Assembly (NCBI RefSeq): GCF_000023825.1
Contig: NC_013061.1
Coordinates: 1,426,001 to 1,490,000, forward strand
Length of the DNA: 64,000 bases
Source: Pedobacter heparinus DSM 2366
GTDB taxonomy: Bacteria; Bacteroidota; Bacteroidia; Sphingobacteriales; Sphingobacteriaceae
Direction of reading: 5' to 3'
The notes below the pieces were generated by a model that saw nothing but the letters and a program-made list of their open reading frames with translations, was not told the DNA's origin and made no database searches. The translations under genes were made by a program, and so were the position numbers. Below are positions 33,599-43,091 of the stretch, in pieces. Numbering within the stretch: the first letter of the stretch is position 1; every line of letters begins with the position of its first letter.

Positions 33599-34471
33599 TT
33601 AAGCTTTCAGCTTTTTGCGCTGACCAATATATAAGCCAACGATAACCAGGCAGGTTCCGAAAACTGTATACAGTGTAATGGGTTCATTGAGCAGCCACCA
33701 GGCATAAAAGAAACCGAAAAGCGGACACAGGAACAGCCACAGGGAAGCTTTTACGGTATCTATTTTTAAGAGGTAGAACCAGCAGATGAGGCCGGCTACA
33801 GATACGGAAAGGCTAAGCCACAATACAGAAGAGATGAACCTGTGGTCGAAATTTAAAGCAGAGAAATCGCTAAATGCCAGGGTAAAGGGTAAAAGGAATA
33901 ATCCACCCAGGGTTACCTGCCAGCCATTGATCAGCAGGTTGGGTAAGGTCCATTGTATCCTTGCATAATAAACACTGGCAAAGGAAACGGCAACCATGCT
34001 TAACATGAGTATGGCTACACCTGAAATGGTAGTATTGCTGTTTTTAAGCAGGGGATAGGTAGCCAGTGCAATGCCCAGCATGCCAATGATGATGCTGATG
34101 ATTTCTGCCTTTGCCGGCCTGCGGCCCATCAACCAGGAAGAAAGCAGCACAATGAGCAAGGGATTGGTAGAGGTAGACAAACTGCCGATGCCTGCTGCAG
34201 TATATTTCATGGCGTATACATACAAACCAAGGTATACTGTTGTGTTCAGAAAGCCAAATATGGCCAGCTGACGCCATTCGGTATACGTAGGCAGGCGGTA
34301 TTGCTTGTCCCTGCTGATCAGGTAACAAAAGCCCAGCAGCACAAAACCTGCGATAAAAAAACGCAGGTTGCCCAGGATTAAAGGGGGCGATGACAATATG
34401 CCGAATTTAGTTGCTACAGATGCTGATGCCCACAGCATGGCAAAAAGTAAACCGATAAAGATGTTCTTCAC
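33599..34471 (-). CDS. EamA/DMT family transporter
   Basis: 290-residue inner-membrane transporter with ten predicted helices in two EamA repeats (first about 5-135 with GNLRFFIAGFVLLGF and LYVYAMKYTAAGIGSLSTSTNPLL; second about 150-285 with FLCPLFGFFYAWWLLNEPIT). Family members export metabolites or amino acids; the substrate is unknown. The start is GTG at 34471, only 5 nt after a perfect TACCTTTG, so the transcript may be leaderless. Divergent from the S9 peptidase gene across 76 nt. Confidence 0.9.
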   Translation of the reverse strand: MKNIFIGLLFAMLWASASVATKFGILSSPPLILGNLRFFIAGFVLLGFCYLISRDKQYRLPTYTEWRQLAIFGFLNTTVYLGLYVYAMKYTAAGIGSLSTSTNPLLIVLLSSWLMGRRPAKAEIISIIIGMLGIALATYPLLKNSNTTISGVAILMLSMVAVSFASVYYARIQWTLPNLLINGWQVTLGGLFLLPFTLAFSDFSALNFDHRFISSVLWLSLSVSVAGLICWFYLLKIDTVKASLWLFLCPLFGFFYAWWLLNEPITLYTVFGTCLVIVGLYIGQRKKLKA

Positions 34472-34475
34472 ACAT

Positions 34476-34483
34476 CAAAGGTA
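34476..34483 (-). promoter_or_regulatory. -7 promoter element TACCTTTG for the EamA transporter
   Basis: Exact TAnnTTTG on the minus strand ending 5 nt before the GTG start. Confidence 0.5.
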
Positions 34484-34517
34484 AGGCAAGAAAGGATGAT
34501 AATTGCTACATTTTATC

Positions 34518-34525
34518 TAAGTTTG
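34518..34525 (+). promoter_or_regulatory. -7 promoter element TAAGTTTG for the S9 peptidase
   Basis: Exact TAnnTTTG 23 nt before the ATG at 34548. The wider block TTATCTAAGTTT also occurs, duplicated, before holA. Confidence 0.55.
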
Positions 34526-34547
34526 GCGCAACTAATTTTTTTTTATA

Positions 34548-36713
34548 ATGAAAAGACTGATTTTACTGATCTATCTGTTGGCTGTAGCATCTGGTAGTTT
34601 TGCACAGCAGCAGCAGCAATTGAGCATGCAGGATGCGATGAGCAATGCCCGGACAACGCTGGCACCCGAAAACTTATCCCAACTTCAATTTATTTATGGA
34701 ACAGAGGATTATGTATATGCCAAACGTATCGGCAATAGTCCGGTTTGGTTAAGTGGCAATGCCAAATCAAAGGAAGACCAGCCTTTTCTGACCTTAACAC
34801 AATTAAACCAGAAATTAAGGAACGCGAAGAAGGATACTTTGAAGATGATGCCCGTGATCCAGTTTAACCAGGGGCCGGAATGGATTTTAAACCTTAACGG
34901 TAGTAAAGTAGCGATCAACCCGGTTAAAAATACGGTAGATGTATTGGTAGACCAGTCGTTAATGGCAAAAACAAACGCAGAGGAAAGCAAGGCCGGTTAT
35001 GTGGCTTATCTGGATAATTTCAACTTGTTTGTTGCTAAAGACGGGGATCGGAAACAGGTTACTACTGATGGTAACAGTGATATTGTTTACGCTTCTTCGG
35101 TACACAGGGAAGAGTTCGGGATCAGTAAAGGAACTTTCTGGAGTAATAATGGTAAGGTGCTTGCTTTCTACAGAATGGACCAGCGAATGGTTACAGATTA
35201 TCCGATCATCGACTGGACCAGCCGGCCTGCTCACAATGTAAACATCAAATATCCTATGGCGGGTGACAAGAGCCATCATGTTACTGTGGGGGTGTATCAT
35301 GCAGAAACTAAAGCTGTAGTGTATTTGAAAACCGGCGAGCCGGCAGAGCAGTATTTAACAAATATTGCCTGGAGTCCGGATGATAAATATGTTTATATAG
35401 CGGTATTGAACCGTGGACAAAATCACATGAAGCTAAACCAGTACGACGCGGCTACAGGCGATTTTGTGAAAACCTTATTTGAAGAGAAAGATGATAAATA
35501 TGTAGAGCCACTGGTGCCGATGTTATTCCTGAAAAATGATCCTTCAAAATTTATATGGCAAAGCAACAGGGATGGCTGGAACCATTTATACCTGTACGAT
35601 TTAAAAGGCAGGGTGGTAAAACAACTAACCAGGGGGGCATGGGAAGTGCTGGAGGTAAAAGGTTTTGATGCTAAAGGTGAGCGGCTGTTTTACGTTTCAA
35701 CGGAAGAGTCGCCGGTAACCAGGAATTTATATGTATTAAATGTGAAATCTGGTCAGTCGCGCAGGCTTACATCTGCTTTTGCGGTACACAATACGCAGGT
35801 AAGCATTTCCGGAAATACTGTAATTGATGTTTACAGTACACCTGATGTGCCCAGGGTGATCCAGCTTGTAGAAACACCTGGTTCAAAAGCTAAGTTATTG
35901 TTGAAGTCTGCAAACCCCTTGTCGGCTTATGCTACAGAAAACTCATCGATATTTACCATTAAAAGTAAATCGGGTGAGGACTTGTATATGAACCTGTACA
36001 AGCCGGTAAATTATGATGCCGGTAAAAAATATCCTGTAGTGGTTTACTGGTATGGCGGTCCGCATGCACAGCTGATCACCAACAGCTGGAATGCCGGTGC
36101 AGGCGATTACTGGTCGCGGTATATGGCGCAACGGGGTTATGTAGTGCTTACGGTTGATGTAAGGGGTAGCGACAACAGGGGCAGGGCCTTTGAACAATCT
36201 ATGTTCCGCAGGGCAGGTGAGGTACAGATGGAAGATATGATGAGTGCCGTGGATTATCTGAAAGCTCAGCCTTATGTAGATGCAGCCAACATGGGCTTAT
36301 TTGGCTGGAGCTTTGGTGGCTTTGCCACTACAGATTTTATGCTGACCCACCCGGGTGTGTTTAAAGCTGCCGTAGCTGGCGGGCCGGTAATAAACTGGGC
36401 CTTTTATGAGATCATGTATACCGAACGTTATATGGATACCCCACAGGAAAACCCTGAAGGTTATGCCGCGACTTACCTGAGTAACCGTGTTGATCAGCTG
36501 AAAGGAAAGTTATTGCTTATCCATGGATTACAGGATCCGGTTGTAGTACAGCAGCATTCGGTCGATTTTGTGAAACATGCGGTTGATAAAGGTGTACAGG
36601 TAGATTACATGATCTATCCTGGTCATGAGCACAATGTATTGGGTAAAGACCGGGTGCAGCTGTATCAGAAAGTAACGGATTATTTTGAACTGTACCTGAA
36701 AGGGGGAAAATAA
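34548..36713 (+). CDS. S9 family peptidase, dipeptidyl peptidase IV-like
   Basis: 721-residue secreted serine peptidase removing N-terminal dipeptides. Signal peptide MKRLILLIYLLAVASGSFAQ, beta-propeller DPPIV_N domain (about 90-450), and alpha/beta-hydrolase domain with nucleophile Ser588 in GWSFGGFAT, acid Asp663 in HGLQDPVV and base His near 693-695 in YPGHEHNV. Length and layout match bacterial DPP-IV of Bacteroidota periplasm. It is followed after 100 nt by the FecR gene on the same strand. Confidence 0.95.
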   Translation: MKRLILLIYLLAVASGSFAQQQQQLSMQDAMSNARTTLAPENLSQLQFIYGTEDYVYAKRIGNSPVWLSGNAKSKEDQPFLTLTQLNQKLRNAKKDTLKMMPVIQFNQGPEWILNLNGSKVAINPVKNTVDVLVDQSLMAKTNAEESKAGYVAYLDNFNLFVAKDGDRKQVTTDGNSDIVYASSVHREEFGISKGTFWSNNGKVLAFYRMDQRMVTDYPIIDWTSRPAHNVNIKYPMAGDKSHHVTVGVYHAETKAVVYLKTGEPAEQYLTNIAWSPDDKYVYIAVLNRGQNHMKLNQYDAATGDFVKTLFEEKDDKYVEPLVPMLFLKNDPSKFIWQSNRDGWNHLYLYDLKGRVVKQLTRGAWEVLEVKGFDAKGERLFYVSTEESPVTRNLYVLNVKSGQSRRLTSAFAVHNTQVSISGNTVIDVYSTPDVPRVIQLVETPGSKAKLLLKSANPLSAYATENSSIFTIKSKSGEDLYMNLYKPVNYDAGKKYPVVVYWYGGPHAQLITNSWNAGAGDYWSRYMAQRGYVVLTVDVRGSDNRGRAFEQSMFRRAGEVQMEDMMSAVDYLKAQPYVDAANMGLFGWSFGGFATTDFMLTHPGVFKAAVAGGPVINWAFYEIMYTERYMDTPQENPEGYAATYLSNRVDQLKGKLLLIHGLQDPVVVQQHSVDFVKHAVDKGVQVDYMIYPGHEHNVLGKDRVQLYQKVTDYFELYLKGGK

Positions 36714-36812
36714 CCAGCCATATTTTTTATTTTCTAAAGAATGCAGCTTTTTTTAGGTACGGACTAAGGGATTGTGTATTTTCAGGAGACCTATGGTTAA
36801 AGGAACAGAAAT

Positions 36813-37928
36813 ATGAACCATTCAGATGAAAATGACCATTATCCTGAACTTGCAGCCAGATGGCTTGATGGAAGTATAAGTGAGCAGCAAAGGCATACGT
36901 TTAATGCCTGGTATAACAGGGATCAGGATCAGCCGCTTATTATTCCGGCTTCTTTTGCCGCCGATGCGGAAATCCACAGGGCACGCATCTACCAAAAAGT
37001 CCTGATGGGCATGGAAGATAAAAATACACCTGCGCCGGTAAAGTTTTGGATTAAGCTGGGCATTGCGGCATCAATTTGCATTTTGTTTTCGGTTGTCCTG
37101 TATTTTTATATGCACCAGTCTCGGGTATTTGACCTGGACCAATTGGCCAGACAATATGGTTATGGCAGCAATGTAGCTGTTTTAACAGATCAGAATGGGA
37201 AACAGCACCTGCTGGAAGGTTCTGTTTTCAATATGTCCGAAGGGAAGAGCAGCCTGACCTCCGGAAATGGCTTTGCCAGAATTGCAACACCCCGGGGATC
37301 ACGTTATCAGATACAGCTGGAGGACGGGACGCAAGTTTGGCTGGGGGCCGCCAGTTCCATTACTTATCCTGTTACATTTAGGGGCCAGACCAGGACCGTC
37401 CGGCTTTCGGGAGAAGCTTATTTTGAAGTTGCACATCAGGCAAAAAAGCCTTTTCAGGTTAAAATGATGTCCGATAAACATCAACTTGATCTCACCGTAA
37501 TCGGAACCAAATTTAATGTAAATGCTTATCCGGAAGATCAGGAAGTACAAACACGTGTTTTTGAAGGTTCGGTAAAACTGAGTTCGGGTAGGTATACCGC
37601 TGTTTTAACAAAAGGGGAAAAAGTAGTTTTTAAGAATGGGATGCTGCAGCCTAAGGTACAGCACCTTGAGGAAGACTGGATGCGGTCTGGAACGTTGCAT
37701 TTTGATAACGATAATATGAAACAGGTGATGCGTATGCTGGCGAGGGAATATAATGTAGAACTGGTGTATAATGGCAGGGGAGGGAAGAGGATGTATCTGA
37801 CAGGTGAGATTAGCCGGAAAAATCCACTGAAAAAGGTTTTGCATCTTATTGAACTGGCAACTGATTATCAGTTTTTGCTTGAAGACGGGCGTGTAACAGT
37901 TTTTGAACCCCATAAAACCCCTTACTGA
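36813..37928 (+). CDS. FecR-domain anti-sigma factor
   Basis: 371-residue inner-membrane anti-sigma regulator. The N-terminal cytoplasmic part (1-70, ELAARWLDGSISEQQRHTFNAWY) is typical of Bacteroidota FecR; a TM helix spans about 74-94; the periplasmic FecR domain has TPRGSRYQIQLEDGTQVWLGA and LSGEAYFEVAHQAKKPFQVK; and a DUF4974 end has MLAREYNVELVYNG. It normally relays signal from a SusC-type transducer. Unusually it precedes its sigma gene (2-nt gap), and no SusC gene follows. Confidence 0.93.
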   Translation: MNHSDENDHYPELAARWLDGSISEQQRHTFNAWYNRDQDQPLIIPASFAADAEIHRARIYQKVLMGMEDKNTPAPVKFWIKLGIAASICILFSVVLYFYMHQSRVFDLDQLARQYGYGSNVAVLTDQNGKQHLLEGSVFNMSEGKSSLTSGNGFARIATPRGSRYQIQLEDGTQVWLGAASSITYPVTFRGQTRTVRLSGEAYFEVAHQAKKPFQVKMMSDKHQLDLTVIGTKFNVNAYPEDQEVQTRVFEGSVKLSSGRYTAVLTKGEKVVFKNGMLQPKVQHLEEDWMRSGTLHFDNDNMKQVMRMLAREYNVELVYNGRGGKRMYLTGEISRKNPLKKVLHLIELATDYQFLLEDGRVTVFEPHKTPY

Positions 37929-37929
37929 T

Positions 37930-38493
37930 ATGGACCGATACAAGATTTTTACAGATGTTGAATTGGTAGCGTTATTAAAGAAGGGCGATAAAGTAGCGTT
38001 TGCAGAAATTTACGACCGTTACTGGGATAAACTTTTTAGTATAGCCGGGCATAAGCTGGAACAGTTGGAAGATGCAGAGGAAGTGGTACAGAACATCTTT
38101 ATTGCTTTGTGGAACCGGCGTGAAACTTTGAACATCACCTCTACCTTGAACAGCTACCTTGCGGTATCAGTGAAGTATCGCGTAATTAAGATGCTGGAAA
38201 AGCAGTATCGTCAAAAAAAATATGCAGACAGTTTGGGAAAGGAATGTGGGCTGGATGATTCTACCCAGGAATGGCTTGAGTTTACGGCACTTAAAGCATC
38301 GTTGGAACAATTGGTAAAAAAACTTCCCGATAAATGTCAGCTGGTTTACCGGATGAGCAGGGAAGAGGGCTTTAGCCAGAAAGAAATTGCCGGAAAACTG
38401 GATATTTCTGAAAAAACAGTGGAAGCTCATTTAGGTAAAGCTTTAAAAACAATCAGATCAGGTTTGAACATTTTGATATCAATGCTTTTGTAA
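37930..38493 (+). CDS. ECF RNA polymerase sigma factor (FecI-like, Bacteroidota type)
   Basis: 187-residue sigma factor. Region 2 has FAEIYDRYWDKLFSIAGHKL and EDAEEVVQNIFIALWNRR; region 4 has EEGFSQKEIAGKLDISEKTVEAHLGKAL. ATG 37930 is chosen because it lies just after the FecR stop (TGATATGG) and the family starts here. It should direct transcription of genes controlled by the upstream FecR protein. Target promoters are not identifiable in the window. The end is 65 nt before valS. Confidence 0.92.
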   Translation: MDRYKIFTDVELVALLKKGDKVAFAEIYDRYWDKLFSIAGHKLEQLEDAEEVVQNIFIALWNRRETLNITSTLNSYLAVSVKYRVIKMLEKQYRQKKYADSLGKECGLDDSTQEWLEFTALKASLEQLVKKLPDKCQLVYRMSREEGFSQKEIAGKLDISEKTVEAHLGKALKTIRSGLNILISMLL

Positions 38494-38557
38494 GCTCAAA
38501 GCTTTGTATTTTTTTCACTAATTTTACGCCTTCAAAAATCTGATACTTTTCAAAATA

Positions 38558-41221
38558 ATGAGCATTTCAACAAAATACGATCCGGCGGCAACAGAAGATA
38601 AATGGTACAGTTACTGGCTTTCAAAGAAATTTTTTCACTCTGAGCCAGATGAACGCGAACCTTATACCATTGTTATCCCTCCGCCAAATGTGACCGGTGT
38701 TTTGCACATGGGGCACATGCTGAACAATACCATTCAGGACGTATTGATCCGCAAGGCACGTATGCAGGGTAAAAATGCATGCTGGGTTCCGGGTACCGAC
38801 CATGCTTCTATTGCAACGGAGGCAAAGGTGGTTGCCATGCTTAAAGAAAGGGGTATCAACAAGGCTGATATCAGCCGCGAAGAATTTTTAAAATATGCCT
38901 GGGAGTGGAAAGAGAAATACGGAGGTATTATTCTTGATCAGCTGAAAAAACTGGGAGCCAGCTGCGACTGGGACCGCACGCGTTTTACCATGGAAGACGA
39001 TCTTTCGGATGCCGTGATCGATAGTTTTATCCACCTGTATAAAAAGGGCTGGATTTATAGGGGGATCCGTATGGTAAACTGGGATCCGGCAGGCAAAACC
39101 GCTGTTTCTGATGAGGAAGTGATCCGTAAGGAAGTAAACCAGAAACTGTATTACATTAAGTATACGGTTTCCGGGTCAGATGATTTCATTACGATAGCCA
39201 CTACACGCCCTGAAACCATTATGGCAGATGCGGCAGTCTGTATTAACCCAAATGATGAGCGTTATACCCATCTTAAAGGCAAAAAGGTGTTTGTACCTTT
39301 AATTAACCGCGAAATTCCGGTAATTGAAGATGAGTATGTGACGATGGATTTTGGTACGGGCTGCTTAAAAGTTACGCCTGCGCATGACCTGAACGACTAT
39401 GAACTGGGTGTAAAACATAAGCTTCCGGTAATTGATATTTTAAATGATGATGGTACATTAAACGAACTGGCTGTTGTTTTGGTTGGTGAAGACCGTTTTG
39501 TGGCCAGAAAAAAGATTGCTAAACTATTGGATGAAGCCGGTCATTTAGACAAGGTGGAAGACTATAAATCGCAGGTAGGTTTTTCGGAACGTACAGATGC
39601 GGCTATAGAACCTAAACTGTCTATGCAATGGTTCTGTAAAATGGACCAGATGGCAAAACCAGCTTTGGAAGATGTATTGAATGGTGATGTAAAGCTGATC
39701 CCTGAAAAGTTTGTGAACACTTACCGTCACTGGATGGAGAATGTGCGCGACTGGAACATTAGCCGCCAGCTGTGGTGGGGCCAGCAGATTCCTGCCTGGT
39801 ACGATAACCAGGGCAACTGGGTAGTGGCCAAAACCAAAGAAGAAGCTTTAGATGAGTTTTTAAAACTCAAAGACCCTGAGGGACAATTTACAGCAGAAGA
39901 GAAAGCAGGTTGCAAAAATCAGCTTGCAGCCTTTATCAAACAGGATCCGGATGTAATGGATACCTGGTTCTCGTCCTGGTTATGGCCAATCTCGGTATTT
40001 GATGGTTTTAAAAATCCTGACAATAAGGATATCAACTATTATTATCCGACCAATGACCTGGTTACTGCACCCGAGATTTTATTTTTCTGGGTAGCCAGGA
40101 TGATCATGGCGGGGCATGAATTCAGGGGGCAGAAGCCTTTTACCAATGTTTATTTAACAGGAATTGTTAGGGATAAACTGGGGCGTAAGATGTCTAAATC
40201 TTTGGGGAACTCTCCTGACCCGATCGGGCTGATAGAAAAATATGGTGCAGATGGTGTCAGGGTAGGGATGTTATTGTGTTCACCTGCCGGTAACGACCTG
40301 ATGTTTGACGAAAGCTATTGTGAACAGGGCCGTAATTTTGCCAATAAAATCTGGAATGCCTTCCGTCTGGTGAAAGGCTGGGAAGTAGAGCCTGCATTGG
40401 AAAACCCTAATCAGCAGGCCATATTGTGGTTTGAAAACCGCTTTAATGAGGCCCTGGCTGAAATAGAAGATAATTTTAAACAATATCGTTTATCGGAAGC
40501 CTTAATGGCTACCTATAAACTGGTATGGGATGATTTCTGTGCCTGGTACCTGGAAATGGTTAAACCGGCTTACCAGCATCCTGTAGACGCAGAAACTTTA
40601 AAGGCAACCATTGCTTTCTTTGAAAAGATATTGACATTGCTGCATCCATTTATGCCCTTTATTACAGAAGAGCTATGGCATGATGAGCTGTTTGGTGAAA
40701 AAGGAGAAATGGACTGCTGCATTGTAGCCAGCTATCCTGCTGTAGGTGCTGTTGATACAGCTTTGCTGAAAGATGTTGAAGTTGTTAAAACACTGGTTGC
40801 AGAAATCAGAAATGTGAGAAATACAAAGCAGATCTCGCCTAAAGAAGCTTTGCCATTGGCTATTAAAGTGAACTCTGCACTGGATTATGAGAAATGGCTG
40901 AACATTGTTTTCAAACTGGCCAATATCAGTGAGGTAGAACTGGTGAATGATAAGATTCCTGGTGCCGTAAGCTTTATGGTAGGAAACGACGAGTTTTTTA
41001 TCCACCTGAATGAAGCCATTGATATAGATGTGGAAAGAGAACGTTTAAATGCCGAACTGGTGTATTTACAGGGTTTTTTAAAATCTGTAAATGCCAAGCT
41101 TGGAAATGAGCGTTTTGTACAGAATGCCAAGCCGGAAATTATCCAGAATGAGCGAAACAAGCAGGCAGATGCAGAAGGGAAGATTAAGATCATTGAAGAA
41201 AGTCTGGCGGCTTTAAAATAG
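38558..41221 (+). CDS. valS: Valine--tRNA ligase
   Basis: 887-residue class I aminoacyl-tRNA synthetase. The HIGH-type motif is in PPPNVTGVLHMGHML, the CP1 editing domain in FITIATTRPETIMADAAV, the KMSKS motif in DKLGRKMSKSLGNSPDP, with the anticodon-binding domain and a C-terminal coiled coil (about 820-885, NAKLGNERFVQNAKPEIIQ). Full length. A near-consensus TACTTTTC lies 7 nt before the ATG. The amidase gene follows by 5 nt and is probably co-transcribed. Confidence 0.97.
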   Translation: MSISTKYDPAATEDKWYSYWLSKKFFHSEPDEREPYTIVIPPPNVTGVLHMGHMLNNTIQDVLIRKARMQGKNACWVPGTDHASIATEAKVVAMLKERGINKADISREEFLKYAWEWKEKYGGIILDQLKKLGASCDWDRTRFTMEDDLSDAVIDSFIHLYKKGWIYRGIRMVNWDPAGKTAVSDEEVIRKEVNQKLYYIKYTVSGSDDFITIATTRPETIMADAAVCINPNDERYTHLKGKKVFVPLINREIPVIEDEYVTMDFGTGCLKVTPAHDLNDYELGVKHKLPVIDILNDDGTLNELAVVLVGEDRFVARKKIAKLLDEAGHLDKVEDYKSQVGFSERTDAAIEPKLSMQWFCKMDQMAKPALEDVLNGDVKLIPEKFVNTYRHWMENVRDWNISRQLWWGQQIPAWYDNQGNWVVAKTKEEALDEFLKLKDPEGQFTAEEKAGCKNQLAAFIKQDPDVMDTWFSSWLWPISVFDGFKNPDNKDINYYYPTNDLVTAPEILFFWVARMIMAGHEFRGQKPFTNVYLTGIVRDKLGRKMSKSLGNSPDPIGLIEKYGADGVRVGMLLCSPAGNDLMFDESYCEQGRNFANKIWNAFRLVKGWEVEPALENPNQQAILWFENRFNEALAEIEDNFKQYRLSEALMATYKLVWDDFCAWYLEMVKPAYQHPVDAETLKATIAFFEKILTLLHPFMPFITEELWHDELFGEKGEMDCCIVASYPAVGAVDTALLKDVEVVKTLVAEIRNVRNTKQISPKEALPLAIKVNSALDYEKWLNIVFKLANISEVELVNDKIPGAVSFMVGNDEFFIHLNEAIDIDVERERLNAELVYLQGFLKSVNAKLGNERFVQNAKPEIIQNERNKQADAEGKIKIIEESLAALK

Positions 41222-41226
41222 AAGGT

Positions 41227-42210
41227 ATGTACAACTACACAAGATTTTTTATCCTGTTGCTGCTGGGCATAATCTTGAGTGGTTTTGGATTAAAAGATAA
41301 TGTGCTGAAGGGAAAAGTGATTTGTATAGATGCAGGACATGGAGGTACCGCGCAAACAGATCTTTACAGGCAGGGACCAACTGGTGAACGTGAAGAATGG
41401 GTAAATTTAAGGGTAGCCATTTTACTGAAAGCGCTGCTGGAAGCTGAAGGTGCAAAAGTGGTCATGACGCGTACCAGCGATGATTTTGTACCCCTGGCAA
41501 CCCGTTCCAAAATAGCAAGGGAAAATAAGGCGCAGCTGTTTCTGTCCATTCATCACAATGCTACTGCCGATTCGACGGTAAATTTCCCTATTGTTTATTT
41601 TCACGGCAAATCCTCAGAAAACAAAGCCGGGGTTGCTTTTGGAAAGGAAATTGCCAGGGCCATGCAATCGGAATTTTATGAGGTTAAAACTCCGGTAAGT
41701 GTGGTCTCAGACCATACCGTTTTTGCTCTTGAGGGTGCAAGTGTGCTGCGCAATACCTACGGTATCCCGGGTGTACTTTCTGAAGCTTCATTTTTTACCA
41801 ATCCAAAGGAAGAGAGACAGCTGAAAGATCCTGAGCATAACAGGAGGGAGGCTGTAGCTTATTTAAAAGCCATAAGGTTTTTTTTCAGCAATAAGGTCGA
41901 AATCATAAAAGACAAGGACCCGAACTTTGTTATTCCGCCCTTTCAGGGCTTACAGGAAGCTGAACGGATGAGTGAAGTGGCTAAAAAATGGCTGGATGAT
42001 TACCGGAAGGGATCATTGCTGATGAAAAGTAAAGATACTGCTGCCCTACAGGAGGCTTATGAGCTATTTACGCGTTCCGCACGATCTTTTCCTGATTCCT
42101 ATGTAGCCAGGCAATGCCATGAGCAGCGGGTTTATTTATTGAAAAAGTTGGGGAAAAAGGAAGAAGCCAGACAGGAAAAACTGCGTTCAGCTGAGTTTTA
42201 TGTAAAATAA
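41227..42210 (+). CDS. N-acetylmuramoyl-L-alanine amidase (Amidase_3)
   Basis: 327-residue peptidoglycan amidase. Short signal/anchor (FFILLLLGIILSGFG), then zinc-binding motifs: His in VICIDAGHGG, Glu in EREEWVNLRVA and His in FLSIHHNATADS; a final catalytic Glu lies in GVLSEASFFTN. The C-terminal 90 residues form a helical region without a recognised domain. It would cleave the lactyl-alanine bond in the periplasm, in daughter-cell separation or wall turnover. Five nt after valS; 4 nt from the convergent HTH gene. Confidence 0.92.
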   Translation: MYNYTRFFILLLLGIILSGFGLKDNVLKGKVICIDAGHGGTAQTDLYRQGPTGEREEWVNLRVAILLKALLEAEGAKVVMTRTSDDFVPLATRSKIARENKAQLFLSIHHNATADSTVNFPIVYFHGKSSENKAGVAFGKEIARAMQSEFYEVKTPVSVVSDHTVFALEGASVLRNTYGIPGVLSEASFFTNPKEERQLKDPEHNRREAVAYLKAIRFFFSNKVEIIKDKDPNFVIPPFQGLQEAERMSEVAKKWLDDYRKGSLLMKSKDTAALQEAYELFTRSARSFPDSYVARQCHEQRVYLLKKLGKKEEARQEKLRSAEFYVK

Positions 42211-42214
42211 GGCT

Positions 42215-42826
42215 TTAAAGAGAAATCCTGTAGGCGCATCTTCTGTCGCCGGCAATGATGTGGCTTACCCTGCTGATGTTTACATCTTCTCCAAGTACAA
42301 ATTTAAAAGTGTTGAGTTCTGAAACACAGAAGCCCTGACAGATCTGGGCTGCGGCACAGATAGGGCAGTGGTTTTCTATCAGCAGAAAACCTTTGTCATC
42401 TTTGGTGTATTCGGCCATATATCCTTCGCGGCTTCGGATTTCGGCCAGTGTACGGATTCTTTCTTCCAGTGAATTGTTTTGGTTCATTTGCTGCTGATAG
42501 CGTTGTTTCGCTTTTTGTTCTCCGGCTGATATGACCGTTTGCAAGGCTTCCTCTCCAAGTGTATCTTTCATCAGCTGGATGAGCTTTACGGTAAGTTCTG
42601 CGTGCGTGTCCGGAAATCCCTTATTGCCCAAATCGGTTAGACTGAAATATTGGGTAGGCCTGCCTACGCCTTTCGACTCCTGACTGGATTGGATCAGTCC
42701 TTCTTCAGTTAGTTTAAGCAGTTGAAGCCTGGCACCCTCAGTGGTGATATTCAGTTCTTTAGAAATCTCGGTCGCCGTTAAAGCACCTCGTGTCTTCAAC
42801 AACATCAAAAAACGATTTGTCTTCAT
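42215..42826 (-). CDS. HTH transcriptional regulator with cysteine-rich C terminus (SufR-like)
   Basis: 203-residue regulator. Winged helix (about 5-65: TATEISKELNITTEGARLQLLKL, GVGRPTQYFSLT) and a C-terminal output region with Cys154, Cys157, Cys163, Cys167 and Cys197 (ENHCPICAAAQICQGFC and GDRRCAYRI). Cys154-x12-Cys167 resembles the start of the SufR [4Fe-4S] pattern, but a third SufR-like Cys near 181 is missing. It may sense redox or iron-sulfur state. Divergent from the RND efflux operon, with a palindrome 6 nt upstream of its start that overlaps the efflux promoter, so it is the probable local repressor. Confidence 0.85.
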   Translation of the reverse strand: MKTNRFLMLLKTRGALTATEISKELNITTEGARLQLLKLTEEGLIQSSQESKGVGRPTQYFSLTDLGNKGFPDTHAELTVKLIQLMKDTLGEEALQTVISAGEQKAKQRYQQQMNQNNSLEERIRTLAEIRSREGYMAEYTKDDKGFLLIENHCPICAAAQICQGFCVSELNTFKFVLGEDVNISRVSHIIAGDRRCAYRISL

Positions 42827-42831
42827 AATCT

Positions 42832-42859
42832 AATAAAACAAGTCTTTACTTGTTTTATT
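42832..42859. promoter_or_regulatory. Palindromic operator between HTH regulator and RND efflux operon
   Basis: Perfect 11-bp arms AATAAAACAAG (42832-42842) and CTTGTTTTATT (42849-42859) around a 6-nt spacer. It ends 6 nt upstream of the regulator ATG and covers the -33 region of the efflux promoter, so one protein bound here could block both genes. Confidence 0.7.
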
Positions 42860-42878
42860 GGCAAAAGTACTAACTTTG
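42850..42878 (+). promoter_or_regulatory. Efflux operon promoter: TTG, 18 bp, TAACTTTG
   Basis: TTG at 42850-42852 and TAACTTTG at 42871-42878 match the Bacteroidota -33/-7 pair with fitting spacing. The -33 part lies inside the palindrome. The leader to the adaptor ATG would be about 205 nt. Confidence 0.6.
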
Positions 42879-43091
42879 CTGAACAATTAAGCACATAAAG
42901 GAATTATAGTTTCGCCATGCAAGTCAGTATACTTCTTTATCATACCGGACCACCGCTAATTTAACCCTGGCCGTAGCAGGTATCCAGTACTAATTTTAAT
43001 GATAGCTGATTCCGGAAACCCTGGTTTTTTGGGTTGAAGGGAAGTATTGGCTTTTTTTTTTAAGACAATGCATAAAACAAACACAATAAAT

